From VAYN01 sp964540905 (GTDB lineage: Bacteria > Actinomycetota > Thermoleophilia > Solirubrobacterales > 70-9): a stretch of 64,000 nucleotides of DNA. The stretch is from contig CAZIOS010000012.1 in NCBI GenBank assembly GCA_964540905.1, positions 8,527-72,526 of the forward strand, written 5' to 3'. Shown here piece after piece: positions 39,947 to 48,340 of the stretch (its first letter is position 1; the number at the start of each line of letters is the position of its first letter). The position numbers and the translations under genes were made by a program. The notes under the pieces were generated by a model that was not told the DNA's origin, did not search any database, and was given only the letters and a program-made list of their open reading frames with translations.

Positions 39947-41200
39947 CTACGCCCTGGTGAACCGTCTCCCTGCCGTCGGCGAGGCCTCCTCGTCGAGCAG
40001 CACCTTGTCCGACTCGCCCCGCTCGACCGCTTCCTTCTCCATCTGGGCGATCTTCTCCGGCGTCAGTTCGCCGGCGTTTTCCTCCTCGATCTTCGCCAGC
40101 CAGGCGGCGCCCTCGCGCGCCTCGCCCTCGTCGACCTCGACCTTGCCGCGGTCCAGCGACTTGTCGATCTCTTCGAACAGGGTGTCGACCAGGGTCTCCT
40201 GCGGCACCTTGCGCAGCGGCTTGCCGCCGGCGAAGATCAGGCCCTCGTTTTTGGCCCCGGCGATGCCGAAGTCGGCGTGGCTGGCCTCGCCGATCCCGTT
40301 CACCGCGCAGCCCAGCACCGCCACCTCGACCGGCTCCTCGTAGGCCTCCAGCCGCTGCTCGATTTCGGCCACGACCGAGTCCATGTCGAACTGCAGGCGG
40401 CCGCAGGTCGGGCAGGCGATCAGCACCGGTCCGCGCTCGCGCAGCTGCAGCGCCTTGAGGATCTCCCAGGCGACCTTGACCTCCTCCTCGGCGTGGAAGG
40501 TCGAGAGGCTGATCCGGATCGTGTCGCCGATCCCGTCGGCCAGCAGCGTCCCCAGCCCGACCGCCGATTTCAGCGAGCCCCCCCATTTCGTCCCCGCCTC
40601 GGTGACGCCGAGGTGCAGCGGGTAGGGGATCTTCGCCGAGAGCAGGCGGTTGGCGGCGATCGTGTTGGGCACGTTGGTCGACTTGATCGAGACCTTGAAG
40701 TTCTCGAAGTCGAGGCCCTCCATCAGCTCGACGAACTCGACCGCGGCGGCGACCAGGGCCTCGACCGGCGCCGTGCGCTCGAGCTCGTGCAGGTGTTTCG
40801 GCAGCGAGCCGGAGTTGACGCCGATCCGCATCGGCACGTTCGCCTGGTTCGCCCGCACCGCGACCTCGGCGACTTTCTCGCGGCCGCCGATGTTGCCAGG
40901 GTTGAGGCGGATGCAGTGGGCGCCGGCGTCGATCGCCTTCAGCGCCAGGGTGTGGTTGAAATGGATGTCGGCGATCACCGGGATCGGCGATTCCCTGACG
41001 ATCGTCTTCAGCGCCTCGGCGTCCTGCTCGCGCGGCACCGCGCAACGGACGATGTCGGCCCCGGCGTCGGCGACCTTGCGGATCTGCTCCATCGTCGCCG
41101 CCAGGTTGGCGGTCTCGGTCTTGGTCATCGTCTGCACCGCGACCGGGGCGCCACCGCCCACGGGCACCTTGCCGACGAAGATCTGCCGCTTGGAAGCCAT
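39947..41200 (-). CDS. ispG: 4-hydroxy-3-methylbut-2-enyl diphosphate synthase
   Basis: The 417-residue protein is GcpE/IspG, which converts MEcPP to HMBPP in the MEP pathway using a 4Fe-4S cluster. It has VPVGGGAPVAVQTMTKTETA at the start, VADIHFNHTLAL, RLNPGNIG, SGSLPKH and the cluster cysteines in IACPTCGR near residue 268 and VLGCAVNGIGEA near residue 302. Start ATG 41200 begins right at the family start, though an upstream frame is open. A C-terminal extension of about 70 charged residues follows the core. dxr of the same pathway lies two genes upstream. Confidence 0.93.
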   Translation of the reverse strand: MASKRQIFVGKVPVGGGAPVAVQTMTKTETANLAATMEQIRKVADAGADIVRCAVPREQDAEALKTIVRESPIPVIADIHFNHTLALKAIDAGAHCIRLNPGNIGGREKVAEVAVRANQANVPMRIGVNSGSLPKHLHELERTAPVEALVAAAVEFVELMEGLDFENFKVSIKSTNVPNTIAANRLLSAKIPYPLHLGVTEAGTKWGGSLKSAVGLGTLLADGIGDTIRISLSTFHAEEEVKVAWEILKALQLRERGPVLIACPTCGRLQFDMDSVVAEIEQRLEAYEEPVEVAVLGCAVNGIGEASHADFGIAGAKNEGLIFAGGKPLRKVPQETLVDTLFEEIDKSLDRGKVEVDEGEAREGAAWLAKIEEENAGELTPEKIAQMEKEAVERGESDKVLLDEEASPTAGRRFTRA

Positions 41201-41235
41201 GCTTGAAGGGTATCCGGGCGGGCCGGCGGGCCGCG

Positions 41236-42342
41236 CTAGCGGGAGACGTTGAAGCCTTCGCCGGTGAGCCGGCCGATGTCGTTGGAGAGGCCGATCACCA
41301 TCAGGACCGCGACCAGCGCGAAGCCGACGAGCGTCGCCCGCTCCACCACCCGGATCGAGACCGCCCTGCCGCCGCGGACCTTCTCGACCAGCGCCCAGAG
41401 GATGTGGCCGCCATCGAGCGGCAGGATCGGCAGCAGGTTGATCAGGCCGAGCGAGAGGCTGACCAGGGCGAGCAGCAGCAGCGCCTGCCGCCACCCCGCT
41501 TCGACCGCCTGGTGGCCGACGTCGCTGGTGCCGACGATGCCGGAGATTTCGCCCCGCTGCTTCGATTCGAAGATGTGGGCGAAGACGCTGCCGGTGCGGC
41601 TGACGACTTCCGACATGATGTTGGTCGAGTGGTCGAGCGCTTCACCGCTGCCGATCGGCACCCAGTGGCCGTTGCCGCTCCAGGCGACTCCGATCAGCAT
41701 CCGCCCTTCACCGGCGCTGTATCTCGGCTTGATCTCGAAGCTCTTCAGCTGGCCGCCGCGGCGGACGGTCACCTTCACCGGCGTCGTCGCCCGGCAGCCG
41801 TCGGTCGGTTCGCCCGCACACCTGCGCGACTTGATGATTTCGCCGAACTTTTCGATCTGTTCGTCGCCGGAGAGGGCGGCAAACGAGTGGCCGTCGAGGG
41901 CGACGATCCGGTCGCCCTTCTTCAGCACCCTGGCGGCGTCCGAGCCGCGCACGGTCTTGCCGACCACCGGCTTCACTTCCTCCAAGCCGCCGATCCTGAA
42001 GACGGCGAAGAAGACGACGAAGGCGAGGACGATGTTCACCGCCGGGCCGGCGGCGACGACCACGATCCGCTTCCAGACCTTCTGCCGGTGGTAGGACCGT
42101 GACTCGACCTCCGGCGGGACCTCCTCCTCCGGGTTCATGCCGGTGATTTTCACGTAGCCGCCGAGCGGGATCGCTTTGATCCCGTACTCGGTCTCGCCGC
42201 GTTTGAACGACCAGATCGTCGGCCCGAAGAAGAGGAAGAAGCGCTCGACCCGCATCCCCGTCGCCTTGGCGGCGGCGAAGTGCCCCCCCTCGTGGAGGAC
42301 GATCAGCAGCGAGAAGCCGAGGAAGACCCAGAGCCAGCTCAT
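41236..42342 (-). CDS. Site-2 metalloprotease, RseP/Rip1 family
   Basis: The 368-residue membrane protease has the zinc motif VLHEGGHFAAAKATGM near residue 15, a GPTIWSFKRGETEYGIKAIPLGGYVK strand region, a PDZ domain (VVGKTVRGSDAARVLKKGDRI) and the second metal motif LPILPLDGGHILWALVE near residue 310. It cuts membrane-embedded anti-sigma factors or signal peptides. The start overlaps the dxr end (ATGA). An RskA-like membrane protein elsewhere in this window is a conceivable type of substrate. Confidence 0.92.
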   Translation of the reverse strand: MSWLWVFLGFSLLIVLHEGGHFAAAKATGMRVERFFLFFGPTIWSFKRGETEYGIKAIPLGGYVKITGMNPEEEVPPEVESRSYHRQKVWKRIVVVAAGPAVNIVLAFVVFFAVFRIGGLEEVKPVVGKTVRGSDAARVLKKGDRIVALDGHSFAALSGDEQIEKFGEIIKSRRCAGEPTDGCRATTPVKVTVRRGGQLKSFEIKPRYSAGEGRMLIGVAWSGNGHWVPIGSGEALDHSTNIMSEVVSRTGSVFAHIFESKQRGEISGIVGTSDVGHQAVEAGWRQALLLLALVSLSLGLINLLPILPLDGGHILWALVEKVRGGRAVSIRVVERATLVGFALVAVLMVIGLSNDIGRLTGEGFNVSR

Positions 42343-43484
42343 GCTGGAGTCAACCCCCGAACCTGGCTTTCGCTGCGCTGGCGGGCCTCGGCGTCGGTGG
42401 CGAAGAGGTCGTCGAAGTGGGTCAGCGGGCACGCCGGCATCTCCTCCAGCACCGCCTCGATCACCGTGGCGATGCCGGTGAAGGGGATGCGGCCGGCGAG
42501 GAAGGCGGCGACCGCGACCTCGTCGGCGGCGTTGAGCACGCAGGGCGCCGTCCCCCCCGCCTCGCCCGCCGCCAGCGCCAGGCGCAGGCAGGCGAAGGTC
42601 TCGAGGTCGGGCTGCTCGAAGGTCAGCGCCCCGGTGGCGGCGAGGTCGAGCTGGGGCACGTCGACGTCGGCGCGCTCGGGGAAGTGCAGCGCGTAGGAGA
42701 TCGGCACCCGCATGTCGGGATGGCCGAGGTGGGCGAGCGAGGAGCCGTCGTTGAGCTGGACCAGCGAGTGGACCAGCGACTGCGGGTGGACGACGACGCC
42801 GATCCGGGCGTAGGGCACGGCGAAGAGGTGGTGGGCCTCGATCGCCTCGAAGCCCTTGTTCATCAGCGTCGCCGAGTCGATCGTGATCCGGCCGCCCATC
42901 TGCCAGGTCGGGTGGGCGAGCGCGTCCTCGATGCTGACCGCGGCGAGGTCGTCGCGGCCGCGGAAGGGTCCGCCGGAGGCGGTCAGGACGAGCTTCTCGA
43001 CCGTGCCCGGCGGCTGCGAGCCGATCAGCTGGTGCAGCGCCGAGTGCTCGGAATCGACCGGCAGCAGGCCGGCGCCGGTGGCCTCGCTCAGCGCCATCAC
43101 CAGCTCGCCGCCGACCACCAGGCTCTCCTTGTTGGCGAGGGCGACGTCGATCCCCTCGCTCAGCGCGACCACGGTCGAGGCGAGGCCGGCGGCGCCGACG
43201 ATGCCGTTCAGCACGAGGTCGGCGCCGGAATCGGCGATCAGCTCACGCACCCCCTCCTCGCCGCTCAGCACCCGGCCGCTCCAGTCCTCGCGGGCGCGGG
43301 CGGCGGCCTTCTCGTCGGCGAGGGCGATCGCCGGCACCCCGTGCTCGCGCGCCTGCTCCAGCGCCAGCTCCCAGCCCGAGCCGGCCGCCAGCCCGACCGC
43401 CTGCAGGTCCTCGGAGGCGGCGATCACCTCCAGCGCCTGCGTCCCGATCGACCCCGTCGACCCCAGTATCAGCACCTTCTTCAT
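42339..43484 (-). CDS. dxr: 1-deoxy-D-xylulose 5-phosphate reductoisomerase
   Basis: The 381-residue enzyme converts DXP to MEP with NADPH, the first committed MEP-pathway step and the fosmidomycin target. It shows LGSTGSIGTQALEVI at the start, NGIVGAAGL, ALANKESLV near residue 116, the metal-binding PVDSEHSALHQL near residue 142 and HPTWQMGGRITIDSATLMNKG near residues 190-211. It has normal length. Its end overlaps the rseP-like start by 4 bp. Confidence 0.96.
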   Translation of the reverse strand: MKKVLILGSTGSIGTQALEVIAASEDLQAVGLAAGSGWELALEQAREHGVPAIALADEKAAARAREDWSGRVLSGEEGVRELIADSGADLVLNGIVGAAGLASTVVALSEGIDVALANKESLVVGGELVMALSEATGAGLLPVDSEHSALHQLIGSQPPGTVEKLVLTASGGPFRGRDDLAAVSIEDALAHPTWQMGGRITIDSATLMNKGFEAIEAHHLFAVPYARIGVVVHPQSLVHSLVQLNDGSSLAHLGHPDMRVPISYALHFPERADVDVPQLDLAATGALTFEQPDLETFACLRLALAAGEAGGTAPCVLNAADEVAVAAFLAGRIPFTGIATVIEAVLEEMPACPLTHFDDLFATDAEARQRSESQVRGLTPA

Positions 43485-43506
43485 CGGTTCAGAGGGTAGT
43501 GAGGCC

Positions 43507-43555
43507 CACGCGTCTGCTCTAGCGCCTCTATGACACGTACTAGAGCAGACGCGTG
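43507..43555. terminator. Perfect 16-bp hairpin directly after cdsA
   Basis: Arms 43507-43522 and 43540-43555 are perfectly complementary (CACGCGTCTGCTCTAG and its complement) around a 17-nt loop. The hairpin begins 2 nt after the cdsA stop codon and lies before the dxr start. There is no T tract. The arms are less GC-rich than the surrounding sequence. Confidence 0.65.
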
Positions 43556-43556
43556 C

Positions 43557-44453
43557 TCAGTAGACCAGCGCCACCGCCAGGTAGTAACCGACCACGACGG
43601 TGAAGAAGACGGCGTCGAGGCGGTCGAGGATGCCGCCGTGGGGGCCGAACAGGGTGCCGGTGTCCTTCTTGCCGAGGTCGCGCTTCAGCATCGACTCGAA
43701 GAGGTCGCCGACCGGGGCGACGGCGGCGACGGCGGCGCCGATGATCAGCGCGTCCACTCCGGTCAGCCAGTTCTGGTAAAGCCCGGCGAACCAGAAGGCC
43801 ATGGTGCCGATCAGGAAGCCGCCGACCAGCCCCTCGATCGTCTTGTTGGGCGAGAGGTTGGGGGCGATCTTATGGCTGCCGAACATGCGGCCGGTGGCGT
43901 AGGCGGCGGTGTCGGCGACGAAGGTGCCGACGAGGACGTCGACCAGCAGGCCGGCGCCGTGGTTGGGCAGGTCGCGCAGCAGCACCGCGTGGGCCAGCGG
44001 GATCCCGATCCAGACGACCCCGAGCAGGGTGACGCCGAGCGAGACCGTGACCCCGTCGCGGTGGCGGGCGTCGGCGCCGAAGGCGAACAGCAGCGGGAAG
44101 GAAGCGGCGAGGACCATCAGCACGTTGAAGGCGGTGCCGAAGTGGGCGGCGAGGATCAGGGCGGTGACGGCGATGTAGGCGGGGATCGCGACCGGGCGCT
44201 CCTCCTCGGTCATCGCCAGGTACTCGCGCAGGGAGACGACGCCGATCGCGATCATCGCCGCGGCGAAGACGAGGCCGCCGGCGACCGTGATCGCGATCGC
44301 GAAGGCGATCCAGGGCAGCGCCACCAGCACCCGCTTCGCGGTCTCCCCCCGGGGGCCGCCGCGGCGCGGCTTGCGCTCTGGCTTGTCCGGCCGTCGCGAC
44401 GGGGGCGGCGGCTCGTCCTCGAACATCTCGTCGTCGAACAGCTCGACCGTCAT
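43557..44453 (-). CDS. cdsA: Phosphatidate cytidylyltransferase
   Basis: The 298-residue protein has a 40-residue acidic then basic cytoplasmic start, about seven to eight hydrophobic helices and the CTP-transferase signature near the end: SHKIAPNLSPNKTIEGLVGG and GDLFESMLKRDLGKKDTG...HGGILDRLD. It makes CDP-diacylglycerol, the precursor used by the PgsA-like enzyme downstream. ATG 44453 overlaps the uppS stop (ATGA), so translation is coupled. Confidence 0.94.
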   Translation of the reverse strand: MTVELFDDEMFEDEPPPPSRRPDKPERKPRRGGPRGETAKRVLVALPWIAFAIAITVAGGLVFAAAMIAIGVVSLREYLAMTEEERPVAIPAYIAVTALILAAHFGTAFNVLMVLAASFPLLFAFGADARHRDGVTVSLGVTLLGVVWIGIPLAHAVLLRDLPNHGAGLLVDVLVGTFVADTAAYATGRMFGSHKIAPNLSPNKTIEGLVGGFLIGTMAFWFAGLYQNWLTGVDALIIGAAVAAVAPVGDLFESMLKRDLGKKDTGTLFGPHGGILDRLDAVFFTVVVGYYLAVALVY

Positions 44454-45118
44454 CGGCGCGCTCCGAAGCGGCGCTGCCGCGTCTCGTACTCGCCCAGCGA
44501 GGCCTCGAAGGCGGCGCGGCCGAAGTCGGGCCAGAGCTCGTCGCGGAAGACCAGCTCCGCGTAGGCGCACTGCCAGAGCAGGTAGTTGGAGGTGCGCTGC
44601 TCGCCGCTGGTGCGGATCAGGAGGTCGGGATCGTGCATATCGGGCGCGTAGAGGTGGTTGCGGAACTCCTCCTCGGAGCCCCCTGTAAAGCTTCGCGCCG
44701 CGTCGACGATCTCCGCCCTGCCGCCGTAGTTGAAGGCGACGAAGAGGGAGATGCGGCTGTTGCCGGCGGTCCTCGCCTCCGCCCACTCCATGCGCTCGAC
44801 CAGCTCCGGCGCCACCCCCTCGCGGCGGCCGATGAAGCGCATCCGCACGCCCTCCTCGTCCAGCTCCGGGGTCTCGGAGGCGATCCGCTCGTCGAACATC
44901 GCCATCAGGCCCTCGACCTCCTCCGAGGGCCGGGTCCAGTTCTCGGTCGAGAAGGAGAACACGGTCAGCTCCTCGATCCCGAGCTCGACCGCGTCGCGCA
45001 GGCGGGCCTTGACGACGTCGGCGCCGGCGCGGTGGCCGTCGACGACCGGCAGCCCGCGCTGCTGCGCCCAGCGGCCGTTGCCGTCGGTGATGATCGCTAC
45101 GTATCTGGGCGCGCTCAC
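44450..45118 (-). CDS. uppS: Undecaprenyl (polyprenyl) diphosphate synthase
   Basis: The 222-residue cis-prenyltransferase shows AIITDGNGRWAQQRGLP (catalytic Asp; the usual Met before DGNGRW is Thr), GHRAGADVVK, LTVFSFSTENWTRP, FVAFNYGGRAEI and DLLIRTSGEQRTSNYLLWQ. It builds the lipid carrier for peptidoglycan. I use the GTG at 45118, which precedes the family start directly and follows the frr stop by 16 nt. No earlier valid start codon gives a sensible N-terminus. Confidence 0.94.
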   Translation of the reverse strand: MSAPRYVAIITDGNGRWAQQRGLPVVDGHRAGADVVKARLRDAVELGIEELTVFSFSTENWTRPSEEVEGLMAMFDERIASETPELDEEGVRMRFIGRREGVAPELVERMEWAEARTAGNSRISLFVAFNYGGRAEIVDAARSFTGGSEEEFRNHLYAPDMHDPDLLIRTSGEQRTSNYLLWQCAYAELVFRDELWPDFGRAAFEASLGEYETRQRRFGARR

Positions 45119-45134
45119 GCTGGCGTGAACCGCC

Positions 45135-45698
45135 TCAAACCTCGAGGATTTCCTCTTCCTTGCCCTTGAGCAGGGAGTCGATCTCGGCGATCGCCTCGTC
45201 GGTCTGCTTCTGCAGCGCGGCCTCGGCCCGGCGCTCGTCGTCCTCGCCGGCCTCACCGTCTTTCTTCAGCTCGCGCAGGTCGTGCATGACGTCGCGGCGG
45301 ACGTTGCGGATCGCCACCCGGCCCTCCTCGGCGACCCCGTGCACGACCTTGACCATCTCGCGGCGGCGCTCCTCGGTCAGCTCCGGGATCTGCAACCGGA
45401 TCAGGTTGCCGTCGTTGCTCGGCGTCAGGCCGACGTCGGACTCCTGGATCGCTTTCTCGATCCCCCCCAGGGCGCCCTTGTCAAAGGGCGTGATCGTCAG
45501 CAGGCGGGCGTCGGTGGTGGCGACGTTGGCGAGCTGCTTGAGCGGGGTCGGGCTGCCGTAGTAGTCGACGACGATGCGGTCCAGCAGGTGCGGCGAGGCG
45601 CGCCCGGTGCGGACCGTCGCCAGCTCGCCGCGGCTCGATTCGACCGACTTCGTCATCCGCCCCTTGGCATCCTCGAGAAGTTCGTCGATCAGCTCCAC
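45135..45698 (-). CDS. frr: Ribosome recycling factor
   Basis: The 187-residue protein has the RRF layout: a start helix ELIDELLEDAKGRMTKSV, VRTGRASPHLLDRIVVDYYG near residue 30, LTITPFDK and a long C-terminal helix pair with EERRREMVKVVH and VRRDVMHDLRELKKDG. With EF-G it splits post-termination ribosomes. It stands 15 nt downstream of pyrH in the conserved rpsB-tsf-pyrH-frr order. Confidence 0.97.
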   Translation of the reverse strand: MELIDELLEDAKGRMTKSVESSRGELATVRTGRASPHLLDRIVVDYYGSPTPLKQLANVATTDARLLTITPFDKGALGGIEKAIQESDVGLTPSNDGNLIRLQIPELTEERRREMVKVVHGVAEEGRVAIRNVRRDVMHDLRELKKDGEAGEDDERRAEAALQKQTDEAIAEIDSLLKGKEEEILEV

Positions 45699-45713
45699 AG
45701 GTCCCGTTCCTCG

Positions 45714-46454
45714 CTAGGCGGAGGGCTCGTTGGACACCAGGGTGCCGACCCGCTCGCCGGAGACGATCCTATCTATGTTCAGCTCGTCGCCCATGTTGAA
45801 GACGTAGATCGGCAGGTCGTTGTCCATGCAGAGCGAGAGCGCGGTCGAGTCCATCACCCGCAGCCCGCGCTCGATCGCTTCGCGGTGACTGATCGCCGGG
45901 ATGAACTTGGCCTCGGGATGGGTGGCGGGATCGGCGTCGAAGACCCCCTCGACCCCGTTCTTGGCCATCAGGATCGCCTCGGCGTGGATCTCCAGCGCCC
46001 GCAGCGCCGCGGCGGTGTCGGTGGTGAAGAACGGGTTGCCGGTGCCGGCGGCGAAGATCACCACCCGCTCCTTCTCCAGGTGGCGCATCGCGCGGCGGCG
46101 GATGTAGGGCTCGGCGACCTCCTTGACGTCGATCGCCGACATCACCCGGGTGTGCTGGCCGAGCCGCTCCAGCGCGTCCTGCAGGGTGAGCGCGTTCAGC
46201 ACCGTCGCCAGCATCCCCATGTAGTCGCCGGTCGCCCGGTCCATGCCCGCCGCGGCGCCGTCGAGGCCGCGGTAGATGTTGCCGGCGCCGACCACGATCG
46301 CCACCTCGACCCCGCGGTCGCGCACCGCCGCGACCTGCTTGGCGATGCGGTCGACCTCGGCGGCGTCGGTGCCGAACTCGAGCTTGCCCATCAGGGCCTC
46401 GCCGGAGAGCTTCAGCAGGATGCGTTTGAAGCGCGGCTCGGGGCAGTCGGTCAC
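45714..46454 (-). CDS. pyrH: UMP kinase
   Basis: The 246-residue amino-acid-kinase-fold protein phosphorylates UMP to UDP. It shows RILLKLSGEALMG near residue 10, VVGAGNIYRG near residue 50, GTGNPFFTTDTAAALRA near residue 137 and KNGVEGVFDADP near residue 163. The GTG at 46454 gives the expected short N-terminus. Gene order tsf-pyrH-frr is conserved, with 11 nt between tsf and pyrH. Confidence 0.96.
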   Translation of the reverse strand: MTDCPEPRFKRILLKLSGEALMGKLEFGTDAAEVDRIAKQVAAVRDRGVEVAIVVGAGNIYRGLDGAAAGMDRATGDYMGMLATVLNALTLQDALERLGQHTRVMSAIDVKEVAEPYIRRRAMRHLEKERVVIFAAGTGNPFFTTDTAAALRALEIHAEAILMAKNGVEGVFDADPATHPEAKFIPAISHREAIERGLRVMDSTALSLCMDNDLPIYVFNMGDELNIDRIVSGERVGTLVSNEPSA

Positions 46455-46465
46455 GTCGGCCGAGC

Positions 46466-47074
46466 TTATTCCTCGCCGACCCGGAAGTAGGCGAAGCGGG
46501 CGATGCGGACGTTCTCGCCGGTCTTGGCGGCGAGCTCCTGGCGCAGCTCCTCGATCGTCTTCGAGTCGTGCTTCTCGGCGTTGACGTGCGCCTGGTCCAG
46601 CAGCGCCACCTCGCTCGCCCACTTCGAGAGCTGCCCGGCGACGATTTTCTCGACCACGGCGTCCGGCTTGCCTTCCTCGCGCGCCTTCTCCTCGAAGACC
46701 CGCTGCTCGGCCTCGCGCTCGGCGGCGGGGATCTCCTCCGCAGAGACGTAGCGCGGCGCCGTCGCCGCCACGTGCAGGGCGACCTGGTAGGCGAACGCCT
46801 TGAAGTCCTCGTTGCGGGCGACGAAGTCGGTCTCGCACTGGACCTCGACCATCGCCCCGATCCTGTCGTTGGCGTGGATGTAGGAGGCGACGACGCCCTC
46901 TTCGGTACCGCGGCCCTCGCGCTTGGCCGCGGAGGCCTGGCCCTTCACCCGCAACAGCTCGATCGCCCGCTCGGTGTCGCCCTCGGCCTCGGCCAGGGCG
47001 GCTTTGCAGTCCATCATCGCCGCCCCGGTCCGGTCCCGCAGCGCCTTCACGTCAGCCGCCGTGATCTCGCTCAT
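46466..47074 (-). CDS. tsf: Elongation factor Ts (short form)
   Basis: The 202-residue EF-Ts has the N-terminal UBA-like domain (VKALRDRTGAAMMDCKAALAEAEGD), HANDRIGAMVEVQCETDFVARN near residue 67 (contacts with EF-Tu) and one core domain, as in Thermus-type short EF-Ts, rather than the longer enterobacterial form. It exchanges GDP on EF-Tu. Its start overlaps the rpsB end by 4 bp. Confidence 0.96.
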   Translation of the reverse strand: MSEITAADVKALRDRTGAAMMDCKAALAEAEGDTERAIELLRVKGQASAAKREGRGTEEGVVASYIHANDRIGAMVEVQCETDFVARNEDFKAFAYQVALHVAATAPRYVSAEEIPAAEREAEQRVFEEKAREEGKPDAVVEKIVAGQLSKWASEVALLDQAHVNAEKHDSKTIEELRQELAAKTGENVRIARFAYFRVGEE

Positions 47075-48207
47075 TTCGCCTCTCCCTCACTATCCGCGTT
47101 CTCGCTGGCAGTCGCCTCGCCCCCGTCGGCAGCCGCAGCGGCGGGAGCCTCGGCCTCCTCGGCAGCGGGAGCGGCCGAACCCTCAGCCTCACTGGCCACA
47201 GCGGCCTCAGCCGCGGGTGGCGCCGTAGGGGGGCCCACCCCCGAGGAAGCTTTAGCTACCGCAGGGGGTGGGGGGTCCCCTGCGGCGACAGGACCCGCGG
47301 CCGGAGCCGCTTTGTCCTGCGGAGCTTTCTGGACCTGTGGCGCTTTCGCCTGTGCCGCTGCCTGGGCAGTCGCCTGGGTCGCTTTCTCCGCCTCTTCGGC
47401 GGCTTTCTTGGCCTCCTCGGCTTCGACCCGCGCTTTCTCTTCCTCCTCGCGCTTCTTGCGCTCTTCCTCGTCTTTTTTGCGCCGCGCCATCTCCTCGGCG
47501 ATCCGCTTCTCCTCCTGCACCCGCCAGGAGGAGGAACCCTCCTCGACGGCGCCGCCGATCGTGCCGATCACCAGCTCGCAGGAGCGGATCGCGTCGTCGT
47601 TGCCGGGGATCACGTAGTCGACCGGGGTCGGATCGCAGTTGGTGTCGACCAGGCCGATGATCGGGATCCGCAGGCGGGCCGCCTCGTGGACCGCGATCTC
47701 CTCGGTTTTGAGGTCGGTGACGAAGACCGCGTCGGGCAGCCGCTCCATGTCGCGGACGCCGCCGAGGTTGAACTCGAGCTTGGCGAGTTCGGCCTCCATC
47801 CCCATCCGCTCCTTGGTCGGCAGCAGATCGAGTTTGCCCTCCTCTTTCCAGTCATTGAGCTCGTGCAGGCGGGCGATCCGGCCTGACATCGTGTTGAAGT
47901 TGGTCAGCAGCCCGCCCAGCCAGCGCTTGTTGACGTAGGGCATCTGGCAGCGGTTGGCCCACTCTTCGACGGTGTCGCGGGCCTGCTTCTTGGTGCCGAC
48001 GAACAGCACCGTGCCGCCGCCACTGGCGAGCTCGCCAGCAAAGCGGCGGGCGTTCTCCAGCAGCGCCTCGGTCTGCAGCAGGTCGATGATGTGGATCCCG
48101 TCAAGCTCGCCGAAGATGAAGCGGCGCATGTTCGGGTTCCAGCGGCGCGTCTGGTGGCCGAAGTGGACTCCGGCCTCGAGCAGCTCGGTAAGGCCTGCCT
48201 CTGGCAT
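47071..48207 (-). CDS. rpsB: Ribosomal protein uS2 with long C-terminal extension
   Basis: The normal S2 body occupies about residues 1-230 (LTELLEAGVHFGHQTRRWNP, FVGTKKQARDT, VNKRWLGGLLTN, VDTNCDPTPVDYVIPGNDDA). It is followed by about 140 further residues: a Lys/Glu/Arg coiled-coil-like stretch (about 245-295) and an Ala/Pro/Glu low-complexity tail. The extension is unusually long but in frame up to the tsf overlap, so it appears genuine. A Shine-Dalgarno AAGGAG, a TACAAT promoter and a leader hairpin lie upstream. Confidence 0.95.
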   Translation of the reverse strand: MPEAGLTELLEAGVHFGHQTRRWNPNMRRFIFGELDGIHIIDLLQTEALLENARRFAGELASGGGTVLFVGTKKQARDTVEEWANRCQMPYVNKRWLGGLLTNFNTMSGRIARLHELNDWKEEGKLDLLPTKERMGMEAELAKLEFNLGGVRDMERLPDAVFVTDLKTEEIAVHEAARLRIPIIGLVDTNCDPTPVDYVIPGNDDAIRSCELVIGTIGGAVEEGSSSWRVQEEKRIAEEMARRKKDEEERKKREEEEKARVEAEEAKKAAEEAEKATQATAQAAAQAKAPQVQKAPQDKAAPAAGPVAAGDPPPPAVAKASSGVGPPTAPPAAEAAVASEAEGSAAPAAEEAEAPAAAAADGGEATASENADSEGEAK

Positions 48208-48257
48208 CGATGAATCTCCTTGTTGGTTGGTGAAGCGCTCCCGCCCCGCTGGCCGGA

Positions 48258-48278
48258 CCTGGCGACTCTGGCGCCAGG
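48258..48278 (-). promoter_or_regulatory. Leader hairpin of rpsB
   Basis: CCTGGCG-N7-CGCCAGG forms a perfect 7-bp stem in the rpsB 5' leader, about 50 nt before the start codon and downstream of the TACAAT box. rpsB leaders in other bacteria bind S2 for autoregulation. Here that role is only suggested by position. Confidence 0.4.
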
Positions 48279-48324
48279 CAGGATCCGATCAGCACTCGAA
48301 CGGGGGTTGGTTTCTGGACGCGGG

Positions 48325-48330
48325 ATTGTA
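48325..48330 (-). promoter_or_regulatory. -10 box of the rpsB-tsf-pyrH-frr unit
   Basis: Minus-strand TACAAT lies 11 nt after the stop of the rluD-like gene and about 120 nt before the rpsB ATG, leaving a leader of roughly 110 nt. No clear -35 box was seen. Confidence 0.5.
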
Positions 48331-48340
48331 GAGGGGCGGC

